Origin: Flavobacteriia bacterium
GTDB lineage: Bacteria; Bacteroidota; Bacteroidia; Flavobacteriales; Flavobacteriaceae
Direction of reading: 5' to 3'
Assembly (NCBI GenBank): GCA_009921175.1
Contig: RFYP01000003.1
Span: forward strand, 1 to 43,234
DNA length: 43,234 bases
Part shown: one piece after another, positions 16,357-24,138 of the stretch
How the letters are laid out: each line of letters starts with the position of its first letter
Numbering within the stretch: position 1 is the stretch's first letter
Program-made: the position numbers and the translations under genes
Notes under the pieces: model-generated
Seen by the model: the letters and a program-made list of their open reading frames with translations, nothing else
What the model was told of the DNA's origin: nothing
The model's database searches: none

Positions 16357-16379
16357 TTATTTAGAATAAATCTAAATAA
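16357..16379. promoter_or_regulatory. Perfect 9-5-9 inverted repeat, candidate operator
   Basis: TTATTTAGA-ATAAA-TCTAAATAA is a perfect palindrome with 9-bp arms and a 5-bp centre, 10 nt upstream of the AraC-family gene's ATG. It lies downstream of that gene's predicted -7 element, where a bound repressor would block transcription. The TTTAGA/TCTAAA half-sites look like binding sites of dimeric winged-helix metalloregulators (Fur or DtxR type), but this is an impression from shape and not a matrix match. The arms could also form a weak AT-rich RNA hairpin. Confidence 0.6.
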
Positions 16380-16406
16380 TTAATTGGTTTTTAGTAAACC
16401 GAGCCA

Positions 16407-16414
16407 CAAATATA
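16407..16414 (-). promoter_or_regulatory. -7 element of the AraC-family gene
   Basis: On the minus strand the sequence reads TATATTTG, an exact TAnnTTTG match about 60 nt upstream of the AraC-family gene's ATG. No TTG at the preferred -33 spacing is seen. Transcription from here would copy the 23-bp inverted repeat into the leader. Confidence 0.45.
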
Positions 16415-16460
16415 CTACATTTAAGCGCGTTTTATGCTAAAACGACGCGGAATTCCAATT

Positions 16461-16493
16461 TTGATACTTATAGTTCTTTTAGCGTTATTTTTG
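16461..16493 (+). promoter_or_regulatory. hemA operon promoter
   Basis: TTG at 16461-16463, a 22-nt spacer and TATTTTTG at 16486-16493 match both Bacteroidetes promoter boxes. The predicted start site near 16500 gives a leader of about 35 nt before hemA. One TTTAGCGT repeat directly precedes the -7 box and another lies in the leader. Confidence 0.6.
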
Positions 16494-16534
16494 GAAGATA
16501 CCGCCCCGTAATTTAGCGTCGATTTTAGAAGTCT

Positions 16535-17752
16535 ATGAGCCGCAATCACGCGCCCAAAAAATTTTTTGCTTTAGGCATCAGTTACCAAACCGCTGACGCG
16601 CGTACGCGTGGCAATTTTTCGTTGGACACAACCCAAATCGATGAGCTTCTTTTGGAGGCCAAGCAACAAGGATTAAAAAACTTGTTGGTGCTCAATACCT
16701 GTAATCGTACCGAATTGTACGGATGGCATCATTCGGCCCAAGCGCTTAAAAAACTCCTATGTCGGTATTCTACAGAACTTGAATTACAATTTGACAAACT
16801 AGGGCATTACTACGAAGAAGACGCGGCTTACCAGCATATTTTTCGGGTAGGCACTGGCCTGGACAGTCAAATTTTGGGCGACTTTGAAGTCATCGGACAG
16901 CTTAAGAAAAGTTTTTATACCTCCAAAAACCTTGGGATGGCCAACAGCCTTAGCGAGCGATTGGTCAATGCTATCATCCAAGCCAGCAAGCGCATCAAGA
17001 CCGAAACAGAAATTTCTTCCGGAGCCACCTCGGTCGCTTTTGCTTCGGTTCAATACATCTTAAAGAAGGTACCGGACATCGACCACAAAAAAATCTTGTT
17101 GTTTGGTACAGGAAAAATCGGGAGAAACACCTGTGAAAATCTAGTCAAACACACCTCCAATAAACACATCACGCTGATCAACCGAACGGCTTCCAAAGCG
17201 GCAGAAATTGCCGGTAAGTTTCAATTGGACGTTAAGCCTTTGGGCGATTTACCTGCCGAATTACGTGCAGTAGATATTGCCATCATCGCCACCGGAGCTC
17301 CCACACCGACCATCAGCAAAGCAATGATTTTTAATCACAAACCCCTGTTGATACTCGACCTATCGGTTCCCAAAAATGTCGAGGAGGCTGTCGCTGAAAA
17401 AGAGCAGGTGACCTTGGTGCATCTCGATGAATTGTCAAAAATTACCGATGCTACCCTCCAAAAGCGCCAACAATATATTCCTCAAGCCCTAGCGATTATC
17501 GAAGAAATCTCGGCCGAATTCAAAACCTGGCTCGAACACCGTAAGTATGCCCCCTTGCTCAAGGCCATTAAAGACAAATGGAGGCCTGCTCAAGAATCAT
17601 CTTCGGATGCTATGCCTCCCCTGGCGGCAGATGTCAACAAAATTACCGGGCAAATTGCCACCTACCTGAAAGAAAACCCCAAAGATGCTCCGGTGGCCTC
17701 CAAACTGCTCACCCATATCTTTGAACTTGAAATTAATTCCGATGCCCTCTAA
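16535..17752 (+). CDS. hemA: Glutamyl-tRNA reductase
   Basis: A 405-residue NADPH-dependent enzyme reducing glutamyl-tRNA(Glu) to glutamate-1-semialdehyde, the committed step of C5-pathway tetrapyrrole synthesis. The nucleophilic cysteine is Cys56 in LNTCNRTELYGW. LDSQILGDFEVIGQLK matches the family's substrate region, and KKILLFGTGKIGRNTCENL is the Rossmann NADPH-binding loop. A C-terminal helical dimerisation domain follows. It heads the hem operon and overlaps hemC by 11 nt. The partner HemL is not in the window. The start ATG 16535 gives a normal N-terminus (KKFFALGISYQTAD). Confidence 0.96.
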   Translation: MSRNHAPKKFFALGISYQTADARTRGNFSLDTTQIDELLLEAKQQGLKNLLVLNTCNRTELYGWHHSAQALKKLLCRYSTELELQFDKLGHYYEEDAAYQHIFRVGTGLDSQILGDFEVIGQLKKSFYTSKNLGMANSLSERLVNAIIQASKRIKTETEISSGATSVAFASVQYILKKVPDIDHKKILLFGTGKIGRNTCENLVKHTSNKHITLINRTASKAAEIAGKFQLDVKPLGDLPAELRAVDIAIIATGAPTPTISKAMIFNHKPLLILDLSVPKNVEEAVAEKEQVTLVHLDELSKITDATLQKRQQYIPQALAIIEEISAEFKTWLEHRKYAPLLKAIKDKWRPAQESSSDAMPPLAADVNKITGQIATYLKENPKDAPVASKLLTHIFELEINSDAL

Positions 17753-18653
17753 ACCGCTTCGCATTGGAACCCGTAAAAGCAAATTGGCGCTTTGGCAAGC
17801 CCAAAAAGTGCAAGAATTACTGGCCCAACAGCACCTTGAATCAATTTTGGTCCCTATAGAAAGCGAAGGGGATCAAAACCTAAAACAACCGCTTTACGAA
17901 CTCGGCATTCAGGGGATTTTTACCAAAACACTCGACAGTGCATTACTCAATGACACCATCGATTTGGCCGTCCATAGCCTTAAAGACGTACCCACCCAAC
18001 TGGCCCAAGGAATCGAACTAACAGCCGTACTCAAAAGGGGCGACCACCGGGATATTATCGTGCTAAAGAACGTAGATTCCCCCCTGCCCGAAACAGGAAA
18101 AATAGCTACCAGCAGTCTTCGTCGACAGGCGCAATGGCTAAGAAAATACCCACAGTATCGCTGCGAAAATCTACGCGGAAACGTACAAACACGTTTGACA
18201 AAACTCGACCAATCCGATTGGCAGGGTGCGTTGTTTGCCCAGGTTGGCTTAGCCCGATTAGACTTGCTCAACGACCGCCCCTATCAGGTTTTGGACTGGA
18301 TGCTTCCCGCACCAGCTCAAGGGGCCATTGGTGTTTGTACACGTCAAGATGATCGCGAATTACAAACGGCATTGGGCTCAATTTCATGCGCCCAGACCAC
18401 GGCCTGTGTGCGTGCAGAACGCGCGGTATTAAGGGGTCTCAAGGCAGGCTGTTCGGCTCCGGTGGGAGCCTTGGCCACCGTGGATCAAAACCTGCTCAAC
18501 CTCAGTGCAGGGCTTTACTCCTTAGACGGCACACAAGCCATCGAAATCGAATGTACTGGAGATTCTGAACAGGCTGAAAAACTCGGTTTAAGTCTTGCAG
18601 AAGAAATTTTACATACAGGAGGAGAAGCCCTACTTCAAAAAATTCGAAATTAA
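17742..18653 (+). CDS. hemC: Hydroxymethylbilane synthase (porphobilinogen deaminase)
   Basis: A 303-residue enzyme polymerising four porphobilinogens into hydroxymethylbilane. Cys237 in LKAGCSAPVGALA anchors the dipyrromethane cofactor. The catalytic aspartate is Asp82 in AVHSLKDVPT. SSLRRQAQWLRKYP and LRGNVQTRLTKL provide substrate-binding arginines. The track start at 17685 is too early; ATG 17742 gives the canonical start MPSKPLRIGTRKSKLALWQA and an 11-nt overlap with hemA. The stop shares one base with the hemD start (TAATG), so translation is probably coupled. Confidence 0.96.
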   Translation: MPSKPLRIGTRKSKLALWQAQKVQELLAQQHLESILVPIESEGDQNLKQPLYELGIQGIFTKTLDSALLNDTIDLAVHSLKDVPTQLAQGIELTAVLKRGDHRDIIVLKNVDSPLPETGKIATSSLRRQAQWLRKYPQYRCENLRGNVQTRLTKLDQSDWQGALFAQVGLARLDLLNDRPYQVLDWMLPAPAQGAIGVCTRQDDRELQTALGSISCAQTTACVRAERAVLRGLKAGCSAPVGALATVDQNLLNLSAGLYSLDGTQAIEIECTGDSEQAEKLGLSLAEEILHTGGEALLQKIRN

Positions 18654-19330
18654 TGCGGCTACTCGTCACCAAAAATATTGCTCAAAACTTCCGGACACGC
18701 ATACTTGCTTTGGGTTATAGCGTGGTCGAATACCCATTGATTCGCAAATTCCCTTTGAACTATACGCCAAAAAACAATTTTAGCCATTGGATTTTCACCA
18801 GTTCCTATGCTGCTCAATTGGTCTTGGAACACGACATATTAAAAACCCAATTATCGGATAAATCTATTTTTTGTGTGGGTAAAAAGACAGCAGCACTTTT
18901 TTCAGAAAATGGCCAAAAAGTGATCAAAATTGCGCAAAATGCATCAGAATTGGCGCTTTTTATCGTAAAAAACCACAAAAACGACGCTTTTTCGTTTTTT
19001 TGCGGTAAGCAAAGAAGACCCGAAATCGAACAACTTTTGGGTCAAAATGCTTTTGCGTTAGACCTCCACGAACTGTACGACACCCTCTTGCAACCCCAGC
19101 AGTTTTCGCAATCGTTTGACGGGATCTTATTTTACAGCCCATCAGCCGTGCGTAGCTTTGTAGAAAAAAACGCTTTTGGCCAAGCCACCGCTTTTTGTCT
19201 GGGAAGATCAACGGCCGAAGAAGCACAAAAATATACGGACAATATAAGCATAGCCAAAACACCTGAAGAAGCCTGCTTTTTAATAGAACTAAAAAAACAT
19301 TTCGATGCTCAAAAACGACCTCTTTCTTAG
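18653..19330 (+). CDS. hemD: Uroporphyrinogen-III synthase
   Basis: A 225-residue enzyme that cyclises hydroxymethylbilane with inversion of ring D. HemD sequences are poorly conserved, so the call leans partly on position between hemC and hemE. Sequence features agree: two alternating alpha/beta halves, with [15 protein letters not shown] and [18 protein letters not shown] in the expected places, and [10 protein letters not shown] and [10 protein letters not shown] as the paired glycine turns. Length is slightly short (usual about 240-260). It overlaps hemC by 1 nt and hemE by 26 nt. Confidence 0.9.
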   Translation: MRLLVTKNIAQNFRTRILALGYSVVEYPLIRKFPLNYTPKNNFSHWIFTSSYAAQLVLEHDILKTQLSDKSIFCVGKKTAALFSENGQKVIKIAQNASELALFIVKNHKNDAFSFFCGKQRRPEIEQLLGQNAFALDLHELYDTLLQPQQFSQSFDGILFYSPSAVRSFVEKNAFGQATAFCLGRSTAEEAQKYTDNISIAKTPEEACFLIELKKHFDAQKRPLS

Positions 19331-20327
19331 AGCCCTCCAGGGGCAAACCGTCACCCGGCCTCCGGTGTGGATGATGCGCCAAGCGGGACGCTATCTACCC
19401 GATTTTATGCGACTCAAAGCCAAATATGACTTTTTTACCCGCTGCCAAACCCCCGAATTGGCCGCAGAAATTACGGTCATTCCCATCGATCAAATTGGGC
19501 CGGATGCCGCCATCCTTTTCAGCGACATCTTGGTTGTACTCCAAGCCATGGACATCCCCGTCGAGATGAAAGAGGGTGTTGGTCCTTGGATACCCAACCC
19601 TATTGCTACTGCCCAGGATGTAGACCGGGTAGTGGTTCCCGATGTCGAAGACCGACTTAATTACGTCCTACAGGCCATTACGCAATCTAAAGGCTTGCTA
19701 GACCAACGTGTACCGCTCATTGGTTTTGCAGGTTCGCCCTGGACTTTGCTTTGTTATGCAGTACAAGGCAGCGGTTCCAAAACTTTTGACAAAGCCAAAG
19801 CTTTTTGCTTTGCTCATCCCGAACTGGCCCACCGCTTGCTGCAAAAAATCACCGATACGACCATAGCCTACCTAAAGGCCAAGGTTAGGATGGGGGTTGA
19901 TGCCGTGCAATTGTTTGATTCTTGGGGAGGGCTTTTGGCACCCGAAGACTACCAAACCTTTTCTTGGCAATACCTTCAGCAAATTGTTTCGGCCCTCCAC
20001 ACCGAAATCCCGGTGATTGTCTTTGGCAAAGGCTGTTGGTTTGCCCTGAGAGAAATGAGTCAGTCAGGAGCTGCGGCGTTGGGTATCGACTGGACTTGTT
20101 CGGCGCAAAATGCCCGTTACCTCAGTGGGGGAGCCATCACCTTACAAGGCAATTACGACCCGGCAAAACTTCTTTCACCTATATCACAGATCAAAAAAGA
20201 CGTGCATCAAATGATTAATGCCTTTGGAAAAGACCGCTATATTGTCAACCTAGGTCACGGCATTCTACCCAATATCCCGGTAGATCACGCACAAGCCTTT
20301 GTCGATGCAGTAAAAGAATACTACTAA
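19305..20327 (+). CDS. hemE: Uroporphyrinogen decarboxylase
   Basis: A 340-residue cofactor-free enzyme decarboxylating the four acetate side chains of uroporphyrinogen III to coproporphyrinogen III. The signature [16 protein letters not shown] is complete, [19 protein letters not shown] contains the catalytic aspartate, and [16 protein letters not shown] is the second signature. [19 protein letters not shown] closes the family alignment. The start lies 26 nt inside hemD, and ATG 19305 gives the usual N-terminus. Length equals the family norm. Confidence 0.96.
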   Translation: MLKNDLFLRALQGQTVTRPPVWMMRQAGRYLPDFMRLKAKYDFFTRCQTPELAAEITVIPIDQIGPDAAILFSDILVVLQAMDIPVEMKEGVGPWIPNPIATAQDVDRVVVPDVEDRLNYVLQAITQSKGLLDQRVPLIGFAGSPWTLLCYAVQGSGSKTFDKAKAFCFAHPELAHRLLQKITDTTIAYLKAKVRMGVDAVQLFDSWGGLLAPEDYQTFSWQYLQQIVSALHTEIPVIVFGKGCWFALREMSQSGAAALGIDWTCSAQNARYLSGGAITLQGNYDPAKLLSPISQIKKDVHQMINAFGKDRYIVNLGHGILPNIPVDHAQAFVDAVKEYY

Positions 20328-20344
20328 TCCCCAAAAACCTTTTG

Positions 20345-21247
20345 ATGAAAACGTCTTTTTACAATTACATCCAACAACTTCAAGACCGGATTACGTCTAC
20401 ACTAGAGGAACTCGATGGAAAAGCAAAATTTCAGGAGGATCTTTGGAGCCGCCCCGAGGGCGGTGGGGGTCGAACCCGTGTCATCGAAAATGGAGCCATT
20501 TTTGAAAAAGGAGGCGTTAATATTTCGGCAGTACACGGACCCCTACCAGAGAGTATGCAAGCCTATTTTAAGGTTCAGGAGTCTCAATTTTATGCCTGTG
20601 GTATCAGTTTGGTCTTACACCCCCAAAATCCGTTGGTCCCCACAGTGCATGCAAACTTTAGGTATTTTGAACTCTACGATCTGCAGCATCAACTGCAAGA
20701 TCAATGGTTTGGAGGAGGGTTAGATTTAACCCCCTATTATTTGTTTGATGAAGACGTCCAACACTTTCACCGGGTTTGCAAAGCCGCCTGTGACCCTCAC
20801 GATCCACTTTTTTATTCGACCTATAAAAAGCGTTGTGACAGCTATTTTTGGAACAGCCACCGCCAAGAAGCACGCGGTGTAGGTGGATTGTTTTTTGATT
20901 ATTTACGGCCGACAGATTCAATCACAGCCGCCCAGCGCTATGGCTTTACGACTGCTGTTGGCGATGCTTTTTTGGAGGCTTATGCTCCCCTAGTCCAAAA
21001 ACGAAAAGACCAAAAATTTACCGACCACCAACGCCACTGGCAAGAAATTAGACGAGGGCGTTATGTAGAGTTTAATCTCATTCATGACAAAGGGACCCTT
21101 TTTGGTCTTAAAACTAACGGACGCATCGAAAGTATATTGATGAGCCTTCCTCCCAAAGTGCAATGGGTATATGACCATCATCCCCAAGATGGATCTGAAG
21201 AAGCGCGTTTGATTGAGGTATTAAAAAATCCTAAAGATTGGATTTGA
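20345..21247 (+). CDS. hemF: Oxygen-dependent coproporphyrinogen III oxidase
   Basis: A 300-residue aerobic enzyme oxidatively decarboxylating coproporphyrinogen III to protoporphyrinogen IX. The family signature region FGGGLDLTPYYLFDEDV is present, as are RGVGGLFFDYL and RGRYVEFNLIHDKGTLFGLKTNGR. The choice of HemF over radical-SAM HemN/HemZ indicates oxygen-dependent synthesis. The track begins at TTG 20342; ATG 20345 directly after it is preferred. The gap to hemE is 17 nt. No anaerobic substitute is seen in the window. Confidence 0.96.
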   Translation: MKTSFYNYIQQLQDRITSTLEELDGKAKFQEDLWSRPEGGGGRTRVIENGAIFEKGGVNISAVHGPLPESMQAYFKVQESQFYACGISLVLHPQNPLVPTVHANFRYFELYDLQHQLQDQWFGGGLDLTPYYLFDEDVQHFHRVCKAACDPHDPLFYSTYKKRCDSYFWNSHRQEARGVGGLFFDYLRPTDSITAAQRYGFTTAVGDAFLEAYAPLVQKRKDQKFTDHQRHWQEIRRGRYVEFNLIHDKGTLFGLKTNGRIESILMSLPPKVQWVYDHHPQDGSEEARLIEVLKNPKDWI

Positions 21248-21287
21248 TGTTTTTTTAATGGCTAATTTCGCTATAAAGTAATTTCCG

Positions 21288-22607
21288 ATGGATGCTACCT
21301 CGATTCTGATTGTTTTTTCGCTGCTGGTGGTCTTTTCCTACCTCTTCGACTCTTTTGCACGTAAAACAAAATTTCCTTCGGTCATTCTATTGATGCTAAC
21401 CGGAATCATTACACGGGCCGTACTGGATCTCTATGGTTTTTCGCCTTGGGGAATCTTGGACGATTTGATCAATGTATTGGGTACCGTGGGTCTTATTTTA
21501 ATTGTCTTGGAAGGCGCTTTAGAACTTGAGATTTCCAAAGAAAAAATGGGTGTCATGCTCAGTGGTTTTGCAGCGGCCTTTGTGTTGTTGTTGGCCAATA
21601 TTTATATCCTAACCCAATTGTTGACCCTCTTTTTTGAAATTCCCTACGAGGCTGCTGTGCTTCATGCCATCCCGCTATCGATCATCAGTAGTGCTGTGGC
21701 TATCCCTTCGGCTTCGGGTTATGATACCAAACGCAAAGAGTTTGTGGTGTACGAATCTACCTTTTCAGACATTTTAGGTATTTTAATTTTTAGTTATGCC
21801 ATACGACAATTTGAAAGTCAGGCGGCATTGGTCGAGGTTGCTTCTTTGACCAATTTGGGGCTTCAGTTGTTGGGTATTGTCGTTATTTCGGTGGGCATCA
21901 CCTTTGTGCTCTTTCAACTGATTAAAAGCATCGTACATCCGGTGAAGTTTTTTTTGTTGTTGGCCCTATTGGTATTGGTCTATGCCATCGGAAAATACCT
22001 TCACTTACCGGCTTTGGTCACCATCTTTATTTTTGGATTGATTTTAAGCAATAGCAAAAATGTTTTACCAGCCTTTTTACTCAAGGGGGTCAAACCCGAA
22101 AAGCTGGAAGAAGAACTCAAATCCTTTCATATACTGACAGCCGAATCGACTTTTTTGGCACGTACCTTCTTCTTTTTGTTTTTTGGTTTTTCCATCACTC
22201 TTGGAAACCTAAGCGACCCTAACGCCTATTTCTATGGCGTGGTCATTGTCGGGGTTATGCTTTTGGCGCGCTACCTCTATATGGCCGTTACAACACTAAA
22301 AATCAATCCCGGTAGCCTGACCTATCATGCGCCCCGAGGCTTAATTAGCATCTTGCTTTTTTTCCAAATCAAAGAACTAGACAACCCACTTTTTCAGAGC
22401 GAACAAATCGACCAAAATTTATTACTCATAGTCATCATTTTATCGATTGCTGTTTTGTTGGCAGGCACCCTTAAAAAACCTACCCAGCAATTGACCACCA
22501 CCGAAAATGTAAAAGAAGATTTATCGGATGTTGACATTACGATTCCCAACTTTGATGCACAAAATGAGGACGATAACGCAGACAACGAAAAAACCCTAAT
22601 TGACTAA
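21288..22607 (+). CDS. Cation:proton antiporter (CPA1-like)
   Basis: A 439-residue polytopic membrane protein with about 12 helices, resembling the Na+(K+)/H+ exchanger family. LDDLINVLGTVGLILIVLEGALELE corresponds to the family's helix 3 region. HAIPLSIISSAVAIPSA stands where antiporters carry the unwound transport-site helix, without an obvious ND or DD pair, so ion coupling is uncertain. The C-terminal 60 residues are acidic and cytosolic (DLSDVDITIPNFDAQNEDDNADNE). It lies between hemF (40 nt) and hemB (5 nt), so it is probably carried on the hem transcript. A functional link with heme is not evident. Confidence 0.85.
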   Translation: MDATSILIVFSLLVVFSYLFDSFARKTKFPSVILLMLTGIITRAVLDLYGFSPWGILDDLINVLGTVGLILIVLEGALELEISKEKMGVMLSGFAAAFVLLLANIYILTQLLTLFFEIPYEAAVLHAIPLSIISSAVAIPSASGYDTKRKEFVVYESTFSDILGILIFSYAIRQFESQAALVEVASLTNLGLQLLGIVVISVGITFVLFQLIKSIVHPVKFFLLLALLVLVYAIGKYLHLPALVTIFIFGLILSNSKNVLPAFLLKGVKPEKLEEELKSFHILTAESTFLARTFFFLFFGFSITLGNLSDPNAYFYGVVIVGVMLLARYLYMAVTTLKINPGSLTYHAPRGLISILLFFQIKELDNPLFQSEQIDQNLLLIVIILSIAVLLAGTLKKPTQQLTTTENVKEDLSDVDITIPNFDAQNEDDNADNEKTLID

Positions 22608-22612
22608 GATTC

Positions 22613-23590
22613 ATGTATCCTTTACAAAGAAATAGACGATTGAGAAGCAGTGCATCGATACGTGCACTGGTACAGGAACACAAACTCTCTTCTAACGATT
22701 TTATCGCGCCTATTTTTGTGGAAAGCGGACAGGGAAAACAAACAGAGATTGCTTCTATGCCGGGGTATTTCCGCTATAGTTTGGACCAATTGCCTGACGA
22801 AATCACTACCCTTTGGTCTTTGGGGATCAAAGGAGTATTGGTCTTTGTCAAGGAAGAAGATCACCTTAAAGACAATAAAGGAACCGCCGCCCTAAACCCT
22901 AAGGGATTGATGCAAAATGCCATTAAGACCATCAAAAATACGGTGCCCGAAATGGTGGTCTTTACCGATGTAGCTCTTGATCCCTACTCCTCTTATGGCC
23001 ATGACGGCATCGTCGAAAAAAATCAGATACTTAACGACCCTACGGTAGAGGTTTTGGCCCACATGGCGGCCTCCCATATCGAAGCAGGTGCCGATGGAGT
23101 AGCCCCCAGTGACATGATGGACGGCCGGGTACTTAAAATCAGGGAATGTTTTGAAAGCAACGGCTGGACCAACGCCCTTATCATGAGCTACAGCGCCAAA
23201 TACGCCTCTTCCTTTTATAGCCCCTTTAGGGATGCCTTGGATTCTGCACCGGGCTTTGGTGACAAAAAAACCTATCAAATGGACAGTGCCAACAAGCAAG
23301 AGGCCTTGACCGAAACCCTCCGAGATCTTGAAGAAGGCGCCGACATCATTATGGTCAAACCGGGGCTTCCCTATTTGGACATTGTACATTATTTGGCACA
23401 ACAGATTCAGGCTCCCATCGCCGTGTATCAAGTAAGCGGTGAATACGCCATGCTCAAAGCCGCTGCTCAACAAGGTTGGCTAGACTATGATGCCGTGATG
23501 CTTGAACAACTTTTGGCCTTTAAACGGGCCGGTGCAGCCCTCATTGCTACCTACCATGCCAAAGAAGCTTGCCGATTGATTAATCACTAA
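22613..23590 (+). CDS. hemB: Porphobilinogen synthase (delta-aminolevulinic acid dehydratase)
   Basis: A 325-residue enzyme condensing two 5-aminolevulinates to porphobilinogen. The Schiff-base lysines are Lys196 (SYSAKYASSFY) and Lys249 (IMVKPGLPY). The metal-site segment reads DVALDPYSSYGHDG, where zinc-type enzymes have cysteines (DVCLCxYTSHGHCG). The aspartates indicate the Mg-type, zinc-independent class, as in Pseudomonas aeruginosa. Length is canonical. It sits 5 nt after the antiporter gene and appears to be the last hem gene of the operon, separated from its pathway neighbours by that antiporter. Confidence 0.96.
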   Translation: MYPLQRNRRLRSSASIRALVQEHKLSSNDFIAPIFVESGQGKQTEIASMPGYFRYSLDQLPDEITTLWSLGIKGVLVFVKEEDHLKDNKGTAALNPKGLMQNAIKTIKNTVPEMVVFTDVALDPYSSYGHDGIVEKNQILNDPTVEVLAHMAASHIEAGADGVAPSDMMDGRVLKIRECFESNGWTNALIMSYSAKYASSFYSPFRDALDSAPGFGDKKTYQMDSANKQEALTETLRDLEEGADIIMVKPGLPYLDIVHYLAQQIQAPIAVYQVSGEYAMLKAAAQQGWLDYDAVMLEQLLAFKRAGAALIATYHAKEACRLINH

Positions 23591-23647
23591 AGTTTTGTCG
23601 CTTTTTTTGTATTTTGTTGAATCTTTACACGAAAGGATTTTTACAAA

Positions 23648-24124
23648 ATGAGCGCTACATTTACCTATGAAAGCCCCATTGGAAAGCTACTTATTACACT
23701 GTCAGACAGTGGTATAAAGCAAATAAAATTCGTAGAAGACGAAACAAACGGCTTAGAAATAGTAGCCCATCCATCACATGAAATAGTTAAACAAATACAG
23801 GAGTATTTTGACCTGAAACGAACGGCATTTACCCTTCCATTGGACCTCCAGGGCACGGTATTTCAAAAAAAGGTATGGCAGGCCCTGTTGGCTATTCCCT
23901 TTGGCACCACCCTTTCTTATCTCAAAGTGGCACAAAAATTGGGAAATCCCAAAAAAGTACGTGCTGTAGCTGCCGCTATTGCCAAAAATCCTGTTTTGAT
24001 TCTAGTTCCCTGTCATCGGGTTATTGGGAGTGACGCCAAATTGGTCGGCTATTCGGGTGGACTCCAACGAAAGCAGGCTTTACTGAAATTAGAAGGGTTT
24101 CAATTTCAAAATTCACTATTTTAG
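23648..24124 (+). CDS. ogt: Methylated-DNA-protein cysteine methyltransferase
   Basis: A 158-residue suicide DNA-repair protein removing O6-alkyl groups from guanine. The acceptor cysteine is Cys122 in VLILVPCHRVIGSD. VWQALLAIPFGTTLSYLKVA is the DNA-binding helix-turn-helix, and AIAKNPVL precedes the active site as usual. It is a single-domain Ogt-type protein without an Ada N-terminal domain. A 57-nt gap separates it from hemB, so it may have its own promoter, though no exact TAnnTTTG is seen. The downstream serine hydrolase begins 14 nt after its stop. Confidence 0.95.
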   Translation: MSATFTYESPIGKLLITLSDSGIKQIKFVEDETNGLEIVAHPSHEIVKQIQEYFDLKRTAFTLPLDLQGTVFQKKVWQALLAIPFGTTLSYLKVAQKLGNPKKVRAVAAAIAKNPVLILVPCHRVIGSDAKLVGYSGGLQRKQALLKLEGFQFQNSLF

Positions 24125-24138
24125 AAAAAAAATAGGCC

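Larger units (their letters stand above)
16323..16519 (+). repeat. Three TTTAGCGT direct repeats around the araC/hemA promoters
   Basis: Exact TTTAGCGT occurs at 16323-16330 (inside the first codons of the AraC-family gene), 16478-16485 (abutting the hemA -7 element) and 16512-16519 (hemA leader). The first two sit in an 18/20 identical 20-mer (16321-16340 and 16476-16495). An inverted ATGCTAAA lies at 16434-16441. AraC-family proteins often bind direct repeats, so these are candidate regulator sites. The same 8-mer also occurs once upstream of the bacilliredoxin gene (5873-5880), so specificity is uncertain. Confidence 0.45.

Noticed and set aside
22892-23473. 193-residue minus-strand ORF inside hemB
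   Set aside because: Lies wholly antisense to the conserved hemB coding sequence and has no recognisable domain or start context.
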